From NCBI RefSeq assembly GCF_000817735.3, contig NZ_JTJC03000001.1, positions 1,606,632-1,670,631 on the forward strand: a DNA stretch of 64,000 bases, given 5' to 3'. The translations under genes were made by a program, and so were the position numbers. Source of the stretch: Scytonema millei VB511283 (lineage in GTDB: Bacteria; Cyanobacteriota; Cyanobacteriia; Cyanobacteriales; Chroococcidiopsidaceae). Below the pieces are notes generated by a model that saw only the letters and a list, made by a program, of their open reading frames with translations, had not been told where the DNA came from and made no database searches. Shown here one piece after another: positions 8,211 to 16,759 of the stretch (its first letter is position 1; the number at the start of each line of letters is the position of its first letter).

Positions 8211-8343
8211 CTCAATTTCTCCTTTTCAGTTGTCAGTCGTCAGTCATCAGGCGAGAGGCGAGAGATAGATTTTGACTTTTAACTTTTGACTTTTCCTCAG
8301 CTTTTTATACCGAACATCCGTTATGCTGTGAAACAAACAAAAA

Positions 8344-9507
8344 CTACAGTTGAATTGCCGTTTCTACCTGTAAATTCGTCAACCCAGCTACCTGTTGACT
8401 AGCTTCTGGACTCAGGCGAATCTTGACTTCTACTATGCGCCGATCTAGATTTTCTCCAGGCTGGTTACTAAACACATTTTGCCGATCTACCTGCAAACCG
8501 ATTTGGGAAACCTTACCGCGCAGCTGTCCTGAAATTGCTTGACTAGTAATAATAGCTGGCTGTCCCAACTTAACTTTACCAATATCAGTTTGATAAACTT
8601 CGGCGACAGCAACCATTTGAGCCGTTTGTCCCATTTCTACAATGCCTGAATCACTAATTTTTTCTCCTTCTCGCGTGCGAATCTTGAGAATTTGCCCAGA
8701 TATAGGAGCGCGAATATAAGCTTCTTGTAGCTGCGTTTCGGCTATTTTCGCAGCAGCGATCGCAGTATCCACTTCTGTTTGGGCTGCATTCACGTCTACC
8801 GGACGCACCTCGGCAATCTGATTCAAGGTAGCTTTGGCTTCTTGTAGTTGAGCCTGTAAAGTTTCCACCGTCCGGTTTTTCCCCGAAAGTGCTTCCTTTA
8901 ATTGTGCTTGAGCGGTTTCTAGGGTTAATCGCCTGCTATCTATGTTCGATGCAGAGATCGCACCTTGACGATATAATTGTAAAAAACGATTATACTCTGC
9001 TAGGGCGTTGCTGACTTCTGCTTGATAGCGAGTAATAGTGGCATTTTGAGTTGACGTTTCTCCAGCAATTTCTGCTTGTATCCGGGCAATAGTTGCTTCT
9101 TGAGCCTTAATTTCTCCTGTTTTTGCCCCTGCTCTCACCTGTGCTAACTTAGCTTGGGCAACTCTGACTTGTTCGCGTGCTTGTGCCAAAGCATTTTGCA
9201 AGCGATCGCGAGAATCTAAAATCGCAATCGTTTGTCCTGCTTTGACGCGATCGCCTTCTTTAACTAATAATTGGTCTACGCGATCGCCATCCAATGCAGA
9301 TGGAGCAAATAAGCGAATTGCTTCTGTTTCTGGTTCCAGTCGTCCCAAAGCTGTAACTTGCGTCACTGGAGGAGTTGTCGCCACAGGAGGAGAAGGCTGA
9401 GAAGATTGAGAAACGACATAAAAGCCAGTTGCACCTGTAATAGCAGTTGCCGTAAGAATTAAACCAGTCAACCAGCGGTTTGAAGGTTTTAAAATGTCAT
9501 TAGTCAT
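8344..9507 (-). CDS. devB: DevB-type membrane fusion protein (HlyD family)
   Basis: This is the periplasmic adaptor of the exporter. An N-terminal membrane anchor (WLTGLILTATAITGATGFYVV, about 12-32) is followed by a lipoyl half-motif (LEPETEAIRLFAP, VKEGDRVKAGQTIAILDSRD). A long alpha-helical coiled coil rich in A, Q and E spans about 100-250, followed by the second lipoyl half and a beta-barrel. The length (387) fits DevB. It is the first exporter gene after the TetR regulator, 76 bases downstream. The start MTNDILKP overlaps a GTCATTG repeat. Confidence 0.9.
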   Translation of the reverse strand: MTNDILKPSNRWLTGLILTATAITGATGFYVVSQSSQPSPPVATTPPVTQVTALGRLEPETEAIRLFAPSALDGDRVDQLLVKEGDRVKAGQTIAILDSRDRLQNALAQAREQVRVAQAKLAQVRAGAKTGEIKAQEATIARIQAEIAGETSTQNATITRYQAEVSNALAEYNRFLQLYRQGAISASNIDSRRLTLETAQAQLKEALSGKNRTVETLQAQLQEAKATLNQIAEVRPVDVNAAQTEVDTAIAAAKIAETQLQEAYIRAPISGQILKIRTREGEKISDSGIVEMGQTAQMVAVAEVYQTDIGKVKLGQPAIITSQAISGQLRGKVSQIGLQVDRQNVFSNQPGENLDRRIVEVKIRLSPEASQQVAGLTNLQVETAIQL

Positions 9508-9583
9508 TGGTAGTTGGTAGTTGGTAGTTGGTGGTGTTTGATGCGTGGTGCGTGATAACTGATAACTGATAACTGATAACTGA

Positions 9584-10144
9584 TTATTTCAGGTATGCTA
9601 CGAGAATTTTGCTGAGTAAGGTTGCTTGTTCTGGATAGGAAATTGTTTCAGTTTCAAATATTCCTCGCATTAATAAACCGTAAAGATAGTTCAGGACAAA
9701 ATCCGCGATCGCTTTATCTGGTACTTGCAAATAGTCGGCGATCGCCTGCGTAGTCTTGTCCCAAGAGCTGTGAAAAGCTTTATTTCTGCTCAATTCAGCT
9801 TTTTCCTGCTGGTAGAATTCCACCCAAAGTAAAACTTGCTTGCAAAAATTATCTTCATTTTTAGCTACAAAATTGAACATAGTTTCAATTCGCTCTGTTA
9901 AGGTGGGTGGATTTCCCGCCTCCGCCAAGAAGTTGAGCAAGTCTTGTCTGTCTAGTTCTTCTACCAACTGAAGAAATAAGGCTTGTTTGCTGGGAAAGTA
10001 ATGATAAAGCGTCCCTGTAGACACGCCCAACCCTTGAGCTAACTGTCGCATGGTGATCGAGCCGTAGCCTCTTTCGGCAAATAGATCGAAACTCTTGAGC
10101 AACAGTTCTTTACGATATTGGTCGTGGTCTACAATCTTGGGCAT
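9584..10144 (-). CDS. TetR/AcrR family transcriptional regulator
   Basis: The N-terminal helix-turn-helix is clear: LLLKSFDLFAERGYGSITMR, LAQGLGVSTGTLYHYFPSKQ (about 14-52). A helical ligand domain follows. With 186 residues it is a normal TetR. It is the first gene of the run TetR-devB-DUF2834-devC-devA, so it most likely represses the exporter and itself. A palindrome about 30 bases upstream of its start (10173-10186) is a good operator candidate. Confidence 0.92.
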   Translation of the reverse strand: MPKIVDHDQYRKELLLKSFDLFAERGYGSITMRQLAQGLGVSTGTLYHYFPSKQALFLQLVEELDRQDLLNFLAEAGNPPTLTERIETMFNFVAKNEDNFCKQVLLWVEFYQQEKAELSRNKAFHSSWDKTTQAIADYLQVPDKAIADFVLNYLYGLLMRGIFETETISYPEQATLLSKILVAYLK

Positions 10145-10172
10145 CGGGACAATTAATTTGACTCCATATTAG

Positions 10173-10209
10173 ATCGAACGTTTGATATAAATAAATATAA
10201 AACAAACGT
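10173..10209. promoter_or_regulatory. Candidate TetR operator upstream of the exporter operon
   Basis: ATCGAACGTTTGAT (10173-10186) is a 14-bp palindrome with one mismatched symmetric pair, centred on AACGTT. A further half site, CAAACGT, lies at 10203-10209, inverted relative to the ACGTTTG half. This arrangement immediately upstream of a TetR gene suggests autoregulation. Confidence 0.5.
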
Positions 10210-10223
10210 CCAATATAAATCAA

Positions 10224-10366
10224 GTAGGAGCGGTTTTTTTCCCAACAGATATGTCAAGTAACACATACATTTGCTGGCAAACCCGCCCGTCCCAGAATTG
10301 TAGGGGCGGGTTTTTTGCGGAGATCTGTCAAAAACAAACAGCTCTGTTGACAAACCCGCCCGTACC
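10224..10366. repeat. Two family B palindromic repeats in tandem
   Basis: The first copy runs from GTAGGAGCGG to AAACCCGCCCGTCCC, the second from GTAGGGGCGGGTTT to AAACCCGCCCGTACC. They are separated by only six bases. Confidence 0.8.
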
Positions 10367-10401
10367 GAGAATAAGGAGGAATTTATAGTTGCAGAAGTTA
10401 C

Positions 10402-10497
10402 GCAGTTGAGATCCCCCAACCCCCTTAAAAAGGGGGCTTTAGATTCCCCCCTTTTTAAGGGGGGTTAGGGGGGATCGAGATCTCTAGCTTCAACTGC
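10402..10497. repeat. Family D palindromic element, complete copy downstream of pgk
   Basis: The outer 8-bp inverted repeats are GCAGTTGA/TCAACTGC. Inside are GATCCCCCAACCCCC and GGGGGTTAGGGGGGATC arms, plus AAAAAGGGGG/CCCCCCTTTTT stems. It starts 22 bases beyond the pgk stop and could also act as a transcription terminator. Related copies are at 24934-25000 (within the hox cluster) and, degraded, at 14786-14851. Confidence 0.8.
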
Positions 10498-10519
10498 GGA
10501 TCTCCTCTCAGTCCCTGAA

Positions 10520-11722
10520 TCAGGCATCATCCAAAGCAGCAATACCGGGCAATTCCTTACCTTCAAGTAATTCCAAGCTAGCGCCGCCGCCAGTTGAAAT
10601 GTGGCTCATTTGCTCGGCTACACCGACTTTTTCCACCGCTGCTACAGAGTCACCACCACCAATGATAGAAGTTACGCCTTGCTTGGTAAGATCGGCAAGA
10701 GTACGAGCGATCGCTTCAGTGCCTACAGCAAACTTGTCAAACTCAAATACACCCATCGGACCATTCCAAATCACCGACTTACACTCAGCCAGTGCTGCTT
10801 GGAAAGTCTTGACCGAATCTGGACCAATATCCAAACCCATGCCATCGCCTGGAATATTATCCACGCTAACGGTCTGAGCGTTGGCATCAGCAGCAAATTT
10901 ATCTGCTACCACCACATCTGTAGGTAACAGCAAATCGACACCACGTTCTTTTGCCTTAACTTCCAAAGATTTAGCCAGTTCTAGCTTGTCTTCTTCCACC
11001 AGCGACTTACCAACATTCAAACCCCGTGCCTTGTAGAAGGTGAAAATCATCCCACCACCCAACAGCAGCTTATCGCACTTATCCAACAGCGTTTCGATTA
11101 CGCCAATCTTACTGGAGACTTTCGAGCCACCAATAATTGCCGCTAGGGGACGCTGAGGATTTTCGATCGCGCTTTGGAGATACTGAAGTTCTTTTTCAAT
11201 CAAATAACCTGCTACCGAAGGGCTGAGGTAGTGAGTTACGCCCTCAGTTGAAGCATGGGCGCGGTGAGCCGTACCAAAAGCATCATTTACGTACAAGTCC
11301 GCATTTGCTGCTAACTTTTGAGCAAATTCTGGATTGTTCTTTTCTTCCTCGGGATAGAAGCGGACGTTTTCTAGTAGCAACACCTGACCGTTTTGCATTC
11401 CTGCGACTTTGCCAGCAACTTCATCGCCGATACAGTCGTCGCACTTAATTACCTCTTGACCGAGTAACTCGGAAAGGCGCTTAGCAACGGGAGTCAGACG
11501 CAATTTATCATCTACACCTTTGGGACGACCGAAGTGGCTTGCCAAAATGACTTTAGCACCCTTTTTAATTAAGTCTTGAATTGTCGGCAGTGCAGCCCGA
11601 ATGCGGGTATCATCGGTGATATTGCCTTGGTCGTCTAGCGGTACGTTAAAATCTACCCGTACTAACGCCCGCTTCCCAGATAAATCTGACGAGGATAAAT
11701 TTGCTAGAGTTTTTTTGGACAC
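10520..11722 (-). CDS. pgk: Phosphoglycerate kinase
   Basis: It interconverts 3-phosphoglycerate and 1,3-bisphosphoglycerate, serving the Calvin cycle and glycolysis in the cytoplasm. The 400 residues include the substrate loop [10 protein letters not shown], the basic patch ASHFGRPKG, the hinge motif WNGPMGVFE and the nucleotide loop [10 protein letters not shown]. An AGGAGG ribosome site lies just before the start (GGAGGTTGACG). It is a single-gene unit, with a family D repeat immediately downstream. Confidence 0.98.
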   Translation of the reverse strand: MSKKTLANLSSSDLSGKRALVRVDFNVPLDDQGNITDDTRIRAALPTIQDLIKKGAKVILASHFGRPKGVDDKLRLTPVAKRLSELLGQEVIKCDDCIGDEVAGKVAGMQNGQVLLLENVRFYPEEEKNNPEFAQKLAANADLYVNDAFGTAHRAHASTEGVTHYLSPSVAGYLIEKELQYLQSAIENPQRPLAAIIGGSKVSSKIGVIETLLDKCDKLLLGGGMIFTFYKARGLNVGKSLVEEDKLELAKSLEVKAKERGVDLLLPTDVVVADKFAADANAQTVSVDNIPGDGMGLDIGPDSVKTFQAALAECKSVIWNGPMGVFEFDKFAVGTEAIARTLADLTKQGVTSIIGGGDSVAAVEKVGVAEQMSHISTGGGASLELLEGKELPGIAALDDA

Positions 11723-11812
11723 AGCGTCAACCTCCTAATTGCCTTTTTGGTCTAGTCCATCATTTAGCGCCGTCCACATTTTACCGAAGCATGGGTATCG
11801 GAGTTACCACAA

Positions 11813-12211
11813 ATGTTTAAGACTGTTCTGTTTCCGATCGATCGCAGCCGCGAAACACAAGAAGCCGTGGGAGTCGTGGTTGAAATCGTGCAAAAGTATG
11901 GTAGTCGTCTAATACTGCTATCGGTAGTAGAAGGATCGGAGGAGGCTGACGAGGGCATGGAATCGCCTGATGTCGTAGCCCGACTTCTCGAAGATGCCCA
12001 GTCCGTCTTCAAGCAGCAAGGCATTCAAACAGAGGCATTCGAGCGGCAGGGCAAGCCTGCATTTGTTATCTGTGATGTAGCCGACGAGGTGAGTGCTAAC
12101 TTAATTGTCATGGGATGCCGAGGACTCGGGTTGACAGAAGAAGGAGTCACCGAAAGCGTCACCAACCGTGTAATTAATCTATCTCCCTGTCCGGTTTTAG
12201 TTGTACCTTAA
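11813..12211 (+). CDS. Universal stress protein (UspA family)
   Basis: This is a single Usp domain of 132 residues with the usual opening KTVLFPIDRSRETQEA. The C-terminal phosphate-binding region is GCRGLGLTEEGVTESVTNRV. ATP-binding members have G-x2-G-x9-G-S/T; here the last glycine is Glu, so nucleotide binding may be altered. It is divergent from pgk with a gap of 90 bases. Confidence 0.9.
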   Translation: MFKTVLFPIDRSRETQEAVGVVVEIVQKYGSRLILLSVVEGSEEADEGMESPDVVARLLEDAQSVFKQQGIQTEAFERQGKPAFVICDVADEVSANLIVMGCRGLGLTEEGVTESVTNRVINLSPCPVLVVP

Positions 12212-12227
12212 TGAGGGGCGAGGAGTG

Positions 12228-12371
12228 AGTAGTGAGGGGACAAGGAGGACAAGGGAGAATTCGGAATTCGGAATTCGGAATTAAAACACGCACTACTCAC
12301 CACTCTCTTACCGTCAACCGTCTTCACGCAGTGTAGCGGAGCGTTTACTGTCAACCGTTAACCGTCAACCA
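12228..12371. repeat. Tandem repeats and a family E element
   Basis: GACAAGG units, then four AATTCGG heptamers (12258-12282), then the family E sequence running from CCGTCAACCGTCTTCACGCA to GTCAACCGTTAACCGTCAACC. Confidence 0.75.
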
Positions 12372-12378
12372 ATGATCG

Positions 12379-13236
12379 ATGACAAACGAAATCCAATGGT
12401 ATCCAGGTCACATTGCCAAGGCTGAAAAGGCGCTTGCCGAACAGCTGAAGTTGGTAGATGTGGTATTGGAAGTAAGGGATGCACGGATTCCGCTAGCAAC
12501 CCATCATCCTCGCGTACCAGAGTGGGTAGGCAGTAAAACACGGGTATTGATTCTCAACCGCGTCGATGCGATTCCTCCTGCGGTGCGTCAGTTGTGGCAG
12601 CAGTGGTTTAAGTCACGGGGAGAAACAGTTTACTTTACCAATGCTAAAGATGGTAACGGTGTAGGACAAGTATTGCAGGTAGCGCAAAGAGCAGGTGATG
12701 AGATTAATCAACGCCGCAAAAATCGCGGCTTGTTAGCCCGTCCCGTGCGGGCGGCGGCGATTGGATTTCCCAACGTGGGTAAGTCAGCGCTAATCAATCG
12801 GCTGTTGAAGCGGCGGATTGTCGTCAGCGAGGCTCGTCCTGGGGTAACGCGCCAGTTGCGCTGGGTCAGAATTTCCGATCGCGTTGAATTATTAGATGCA
12901 CCTGGAGTAATTCCAACTAAGCTAGAAGACCAAGCAGCAGCAATTAAGTTAGCTATCTGCGATGATATCGGCGATGCTGCCTACGATTCTTACCAAGTGG
13001 CTGTTATCTTTATCGATTTGCTACAAGAATTAATGGCAACTGCTCCCGAACTCATGCCAGAAAATCCCCTATCTCGCTACAAAATCGATTCGTTAGGCAT
13101 GACGGGGGAAGAATTTGTCTATGAGTTATCGGCAAAACGCGATCGCGGTGACTTGGAACGCACGGCAAGACAGATACTGATCGATTTTCGCAAAGGAATT
13201 TTGGGGACAGTTCCCTTAGAGTTACCACCGAATTAA
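12379..13236 (+). CDS. ylqF: Ribosome biogenesis GTPase YlqF/RbgA
   Basis: This is a circularly permuted GTPase needed for late assembly of the 50S subunit. The motifs occur in the permuted order: G4 as NRVDAIP, G5, then G1 GFPNVGKSALIN, G2 RPGVTRQ and G3 DAPGVI. It opens with IQWYPGHIAKAEKAL, the usual start of this family. The 285-residue length is normal. It stands alone, facing psb30 across a probable terminator. Confidence 0.95.
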   Translation: MTNEIQWYPGHIAKAEKALAEQLKLVDVVLEVRDARIPLATHHPRVPEWVGSKTRVLILNRVDAIPPAVRQLWQQWFKSRGETVYFTNAKDGNGVGQVLQVAQRAGDEINQRRKNRGLLARPVRAAAIGFPNVGKSALINRLLKRRIVVSEARPGVTRQLRWVRISDRVELLDAPGVIPTKLEDQAAAIKLAICDDIGDAAYDSYQVAVIFIDLLQELMATAPELMPENPLSRYKIDSLGMTGEEFVYELSAKRDRGDLERTARQILIDFRKGILGTVPLELPPN

Positions 13237-13273
13237 TTTTTGTAACTTTACTTTTCATCCAAATAAACCAAAA

Positions 13274-13302
13274 GAGGGAAAATAGCTCAAAGCTACTCCC
13301 TC
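13274..13302 (-). terminator. Hairpin between rbgA and psb30
   Basis: GAGGGA and TCCCTC form the outer stem, with TAGCT/AGCTA inside. On the minus strand it is followed by a T-rich tract (TTTTGGTTTATTTGG), so it probably terminates psb30; it may also serve rbgA. Confidence 0.5.
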
Positions 13303-13333
13303 CCTTATCCATTGATGGTATATCGTATGAGTT

Positions 13334-13465
13334 TTAGAGATCGCCGTTGCGAAAGGCAAGGACAAAAATAACTGCTGGACCAGCTAGCATGATCAGGGCA
13401 ACGCTTACTAGTTGAAACAGAGTTTCCCACTGAAAACTACCGATCGCATCAAAAATTCCAGACAT
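13334..13465 (-). CDS. psb30: Photosystem II subunit Psb30 (Ycf12)
   Basis: This small thylakoid membrane protein sits at the edge of photosystem II near cytochrome b559. The 43-residue frame starts MSGIFDAIGSFQWETLFQ and has one transmembrane helix, LVSVALIMLAGPAVIFVLAF. It ends RNGDL, matching the conserved GP-VIF-LAFR-G-L pattern of Psb30/Ycf12. A GGAG lies just upstream of the start (minus strand, about 13478). Confidence 0.85.
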   Translation of the reverse strand: MSGIFDAIGSFQWETLFQLVSVALIMLAGPAVIFVLAFRNGDL

Positions 13466-13695
13466 AAGATTTATCTCTCCTCCCAGCTTGTCTATTTAAC
13501 GTCGATTTCTTACATAAAAATCCGCACCTTATTTTACCTAGAGGAGAATTACCGGATTTAATTAACTTAACAAATCTATAACAAACCACAAATAAACCCT
13601 TGCTGCTCTCATTTTAGTGATGGGGGAACCAAAATCGCTAAGCTTGAGTAGCGGGACTCGATCGTCACCCAATCTGAATATTATGGCGACTTGAA

Positions 13696-14046
13696 ATGGC
13701 AACTTGGAAATGTGTAAAACAGTGTGGCGCTTGCTGTCATCTCGACCCAGAAGAACGCCCAGACATAGCAGAGTATTTGACACCAGAAGAGTTAGCACTC
13801 TATCTCAGCATGGTAGGTGAAGGTGGTTGGTGTATCAATTACGACCATTTAAGGCGAGAATGCAAAATCTACCCCAACCGTCCTCGCTTTTGCCGAGTCG
13901 AGCCAGAAATATTCCTAGATATGTACGGCATCGAGCCGGAAGAAGTCAACGATTTTGCGATCGAGTGCTGCGAGCAACAGATTTCCGGCGTTTATGGCGA
14001 TCGCAGCTTGGAAATGGTGCGGTTTCATCGGGAAGTTGAGTCGTGA
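13696..14046 (+). CDS. YkgJ family cysteine cluster protein
   Basis: The 116-residue protein begins ATWKCVKQCGACCHLDPEERP and later has WCINYDHLRRECKIY and FCRVEP. These spaced cysteines (C-x3-C-x2-CC and further single Cys) define the YkgJ/UPF0153 family, thought to bind zinc or an iron-sulfur centre. The function is unknown. The ORF is isolated and its stop is followed by repeats. Confidence 0.88.
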   Translation: MATWKCVKQCGACCHLDPEERPDIAEYLTPEELALYLSMVGEGGWCINYDHLRRECKIYPNRPRFCRVEPEIFLDMYGIEPEEVNDFAIECCEQQISGVYGDRSLEMVRFHREVES

Positions 14047-14275
14047 GTGACTAGTGGCTGGTGACTAGTGGCTAGTAAATAGGGTGTGGGGTGTGGGGTG
14101 TAGGGTGTGAAAAATGGGGTGTAGGGTGTAGGGTGTAGGGTGTAGGGTGTGGGGATTTTGGATATTGAATTGATTTTCCCCTCTGCTCCTAGTCTCCTCT
14201 GCCCCTCTGCACCTGAAGCCCCTCTGCTCCCTGATAACTGATAACTGATAACTGACAACTGACAACTGATAACGG
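14047..14275. repeat. Long GGTGTAG heptamer array with AACTGAT units
   Basis: A run of about ten GGGTGT(A/G)G units (14088-14155) is followed by CTCTGCCC units and AACTGAT/AACTGAC units (14233-14270). The apparent minus-strand frames (for example HPTPYTLHPTPY) are repeat translations. Confidence 0.85.
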
Positions 14276-14342
14276 GGTTGCCTTTTATAACAATTTGGCA
14301 GAAAATGAAAGGAATATGAAAAGTATCGCGTATTGAACTGAG

Positions 14343-14783
14343 TTGCCTGTGAAACTGGAATCTGTACCCCCTCAGCGATCTAGCTTATCTGACCAAATAA
14401 CAGCACTGGAGAAACAGGTCTTGGAAACACACAGCCAACCTGTTGTCAGCGTTAGCGATCGCCCTCTACAACAGCAAAAACAACAGCAAAAGCAAACACA
14501 GCAGTCTTGGTGGGCAATATACGCCTCGACATTTTTCACCATATTTTTGGCAGAATGCGGCGATAAGACCCAACTTTCCACGCTCTTGATGAGTGCAGAG
14601 TCTCAATCACCCTGGATTGTCTTCGTAGGTGCAGCCGCAGCGTTAATTACAACCAGTTTACTAGGCGTACTCTTGGGACAGTGGTTAGCAAAACACCTAT
14701 CCCCCAGAAAGTTAGAAATTGCCGCAGGTACGAGTTTACTACTGATCGCGATCGCTTTAGTAGGAGATATTTTACTCTCGTAG
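14343..14783 (+). CDS. TMEM165/GDT1 (UPF0016) family protein, hemi manganese exporter, first half
   Basis: This is one half of a Mn(2+)/Ca(2+) exchanger. The UPF0016 signature is ECGDKTQLS within a three-helix unit (about residues 55-146). The first 55 residues are polar and glutamine-rich, ending in QTQQSWW. The start is uncertain: TTG at 14343 or GTG at 14349. Full-length Mnx proteins have two such units; here two single-unit genes follow each other, so a heterodimer is likely. By homology to Mnx it should move Mn out of the cytoplasm into the thylakoid lumen or periplasm. Confidence 0.85.
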   Translation: MPVKLESVPPQRSSLSDQITALEKQVLETHSQPVVSVSDRPLQQQKQQQKQTQQSWWAIYASTFFTIFLAECGDKTQLSTLLMSAESQSPWIVFVGAAAALITTSLLGVLLGQWLAKHLSPRKLEIAAGTSLLLIAIALVGDILLS

Positions 14784-14785
14784 AA

Positions 14786-14851
14786 GATCCCCCTAGCCCC
14801 CCTTAACAGGGGGGAACAAGAGAGAAATTCCCTTTTAAGGGCAATCTAGAG
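14786..14851. repeat. Degenerate family D element between the two hemi-exporter genes
   Basis: GATCCCCCTAGCCCCCC and AGGGGGGAAC arms are followed by CCCTTTTAAGGG. This is a worn copy of the element at 10402-10497. Confidence 0.65.
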
Positions 14852-14906
14852 AGACTGATTAAAGATGCCCTCACCCCTCACTCCTCACTCCTCATCCCTC
14901 AACTTC

Positions 14907-15209
14907 ATGGACTGGAAACTGCTAGGAATCACTTTTGTAACTGTATTTCTCTCAGAATTGGGAGACAAAAGCCAACTAGCGGCGATCGCCCTCAGTGGCG
15001 GTTGTAAATCTCCTCGCGCTGTCTTTTTTGGCACGGCTAGCGCTTTGGTATTGACAAGTTTGCTGGGAGTTTTAGCAGGTGCGGGTGCTGCTCAGTTGTT
15101 ACCTGTAAAATTCGTCAAGGCGATCGCGGCTGTGGGTTTCGCCGTGCTTGCAATTCGGTTATTATGCTTTGGAGACAATTCCCAGGAAACTGAGGAAACT
15201 ACGATCTAA
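14907..15209 (+). CDS. TMEM165/GDT1 (UPF0016) family protein, hemi manganese exporter, second half
   Basis: The second signature, ELGDKSQLA, sits in a three-helix unit of about 100 residues. The motif differs slightly from the first copy (ECGDKTQ), as the two halves of a full-length Mnx do. I chose MDWKLLGITF (14907) as start; an upstream ATG at 14865 would add 14 residues translated from CCTCACT repeats. It presumably pairs with the product of 14343-14783, from which it is separated by a degraded family D element. Confidence 0.85.
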   Translation: MDWKLLGITFVTVFLSELGDKSQLAAIALSGGCKSPRAVFFGTASALVLTSLLGVLAGAGAAQLLPVKFVKAIAAVGFAVLAIRLLCFGDNSQETEETTI

Positions 15210-15364
15210 AAGGTGCAAATTCTACCTTTTGTCAAAGCAAGGATTAAATGCACTCTCTTGGTTTCCAGGTAGTGCGTTAATTAACGCACCTACTCGCAAT
15301 TGTGAAATTCACGGCTGAAAGCGGTATTGTGTGAAAAGGTATAAAAAACCAAGTTTTATAACTT

Positions 15365-16561
15365 ATGACCGCCGTTCATCCCAATCATAAGAAAGCCAAA
15401 GCCCTCAAATCAGGAAGCCGCCGCCCAGCCAAAGAACTTTGTAGCGAGTGCGGATTGTGCGACACATATTACATCCACTATGTCAAGGAAGCCTGTGCCT
15501 TTTTAAACCAGCAATTTGACCAACTAGAAACTCAAACACACGATCGCAGCCGTAATTTAGACAATCCAGACGAACTTTATTTCGGCGTGCATCAGTCAAT
15601 GACAGCGGCACGAAAAAAAGAACCGATTCCAGGGGCGCAATGGACGGGTATTGTTAGTACCATTGCGATCGAAATGCTAAATCGCGGCATTGTAGAAGGC
15701 GTAGTCTGCGTCCAGAATACCAAAGAAGACCGCTTTCAACCAATGCCAGTTATCGCCCGTACCCCAGAGGAAATTTTAGCCGCACGGGTGAACAAGCCTA
15801 CATTATCGCCAAACTTATCGGTGCTAGAACAAATAGAACAGTCGGGTATGAAACGGCTGTTAGTTATTGGAGTCGGTTGCCAAATTCAAGCATTGCGGGC
15901 AGTAGAAAAACAACTCGGCTTAGAAAAGCTGTATGTTTTGGGAACCCCTTGCGTAGATAATGTCACCCGTGCAGGATTGCAAAAATTCTTAGAAACGACC
16001 AGCAAATCGCCCGATACAGTAGTACATTACGAATTCATGCAAGATTTCCGCGTTCACTTCAAACACGAAGATGGTTCGGTGGAAACAGTACCTTTCTTTG
16101 GTTTAAAGACAAACCAGTTGAAGGATGTCTTTGCACCTTCTTGCATGAGTTGCTTTGATTATGTCAATTCCCTTGCCGATTTGGTTGTCGGTTACATGGG
16201 TGCTACCTTCGGTTGGCAGTGGATTGTCGTGCGTAACGATCGCGGTCGCGAAATGCTGGATTTGGTGCAAGATAAATTAGAGCTACAACCAGTTATATCG
16301 CAGGGCGATCGCCATCAAGCGGTACAACAGAGTATACCTGCTTACGATAAAGCGGTGACTTTGCCCATGTGGGCGGCGAAGCTAATGGGTGTGGTGATTG
16401 AAAGAATTGGTCCAAAAGGGTTGGAATACGCACGATTTTCGATTGACTCTCACTTTACACGGAATTATCTGTACGTGAAGCGGAATTATTTAGAGAAGTT
16501 GGAAGCGCATGTACCGGAGTTTGCTAAGCGAATTGTAGGGCAGTATAAGTTGCCGGATTAA
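15365..16561 (+). CDS. bciB: Divinyl chlorophyllide 8-vinyl reductase, F420-hydrogenase beta subunit family
   Basis: This is a ferredoxin-dependent iron-sulfur flavoprotein that reduces the 8-vinyl group during chlorophyll synthesis. At 398 residues it has the length of cyanobacterial BciB. A cysteine cluster, CSECGLC, lies near the N-terminus (about 27-33) and a second, APSCMSCFDYVNSLADLVVG, near residue 260. The related 7-hydroxymethyl chlorophyll a reductase of plants shares the fold, so the exact substrate rests on family placement. It is a single gene, with a 155-base leader downstream of the exporter pair. Confidence 0.85.
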   Translation: MTAVHPNHKKAKALKSGSRRPAKELCSECGLCDTYYIHYVKEACAFLNQQFDQLETQTHDRSRNLDNPDELYFGVHQSMTAARKKEPIPGAQWTGIVSTIAIEMLNRGIVEGVVCVQNTKEDRFQPMPVIARTPEEILAARVNKPTLSPNLSVLEQIEQSGMKRLLVIGVGCQIQALRAVEKQLGLEKLYVLGTPCVDNVTRAGLQKFLETTSKSPDTVVHYEFMQDFRVHFKHEDGSVETVPFFGLKTNQLKDVFAPSCMSCFDYVNSLADLVVGYMGATFGWQWIVVRNDRGREMLDLVQDKLELQPVISQGDRHQAVQQSIPAYDKAVTLPMWAAKLMGVVIERIGPKGLEYARFSIDSHFTRNYLYVKRNYLEKLEAHVPEFAKRIVGQYKLPD

Positions 16562-16759
16562 TGGCTCGTCTTTGCGTGACATTCTTCTTAAATCTTCACA
16601 AAACTCACCTGCATAATTTTCTTCCATACCGCTGATAAGTAGATAGCGGAGGAAACACGCTATGTCTAGGAGGTGAGACAACAAGCAGCGCGGTAGTGAT
16701 TTCAGAGGATTTTTCCTTGAAAATAAACATACCCCTGCTGGAAATCATACAAAACTGTT

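Larger units (their letters stand above)
10145..10519. other. Gene-free gap between tetR and pgk, filled with palindromic repeats
   Basis: It holds the TetR operator candidate, two family B palindromes in tandem (10224-10293 and 10300-10366) and one family D element (10402-10497). Open frames here are repeat-derived and I do not consider them genes. Confidence 0.7.

Noticed and set aside
10153-10419. 88-codon minus-strand frame upstream of tetR
   Set aside because: It is a translation of two family B palindromes and overlaps the TetR operator candidate.
14056-14157. Possible CRISPR array
   Set aside because: Units are 7 bases in direct tandem without spacers; the same holds for all other repeat tracts in the window. 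No cas genes are present.
14025-14265. Two overlapping minus-strand frames with HPTPYTLHPTPY repeats
   Set aside because: They are translations of the GGTGTAG heptamer array.
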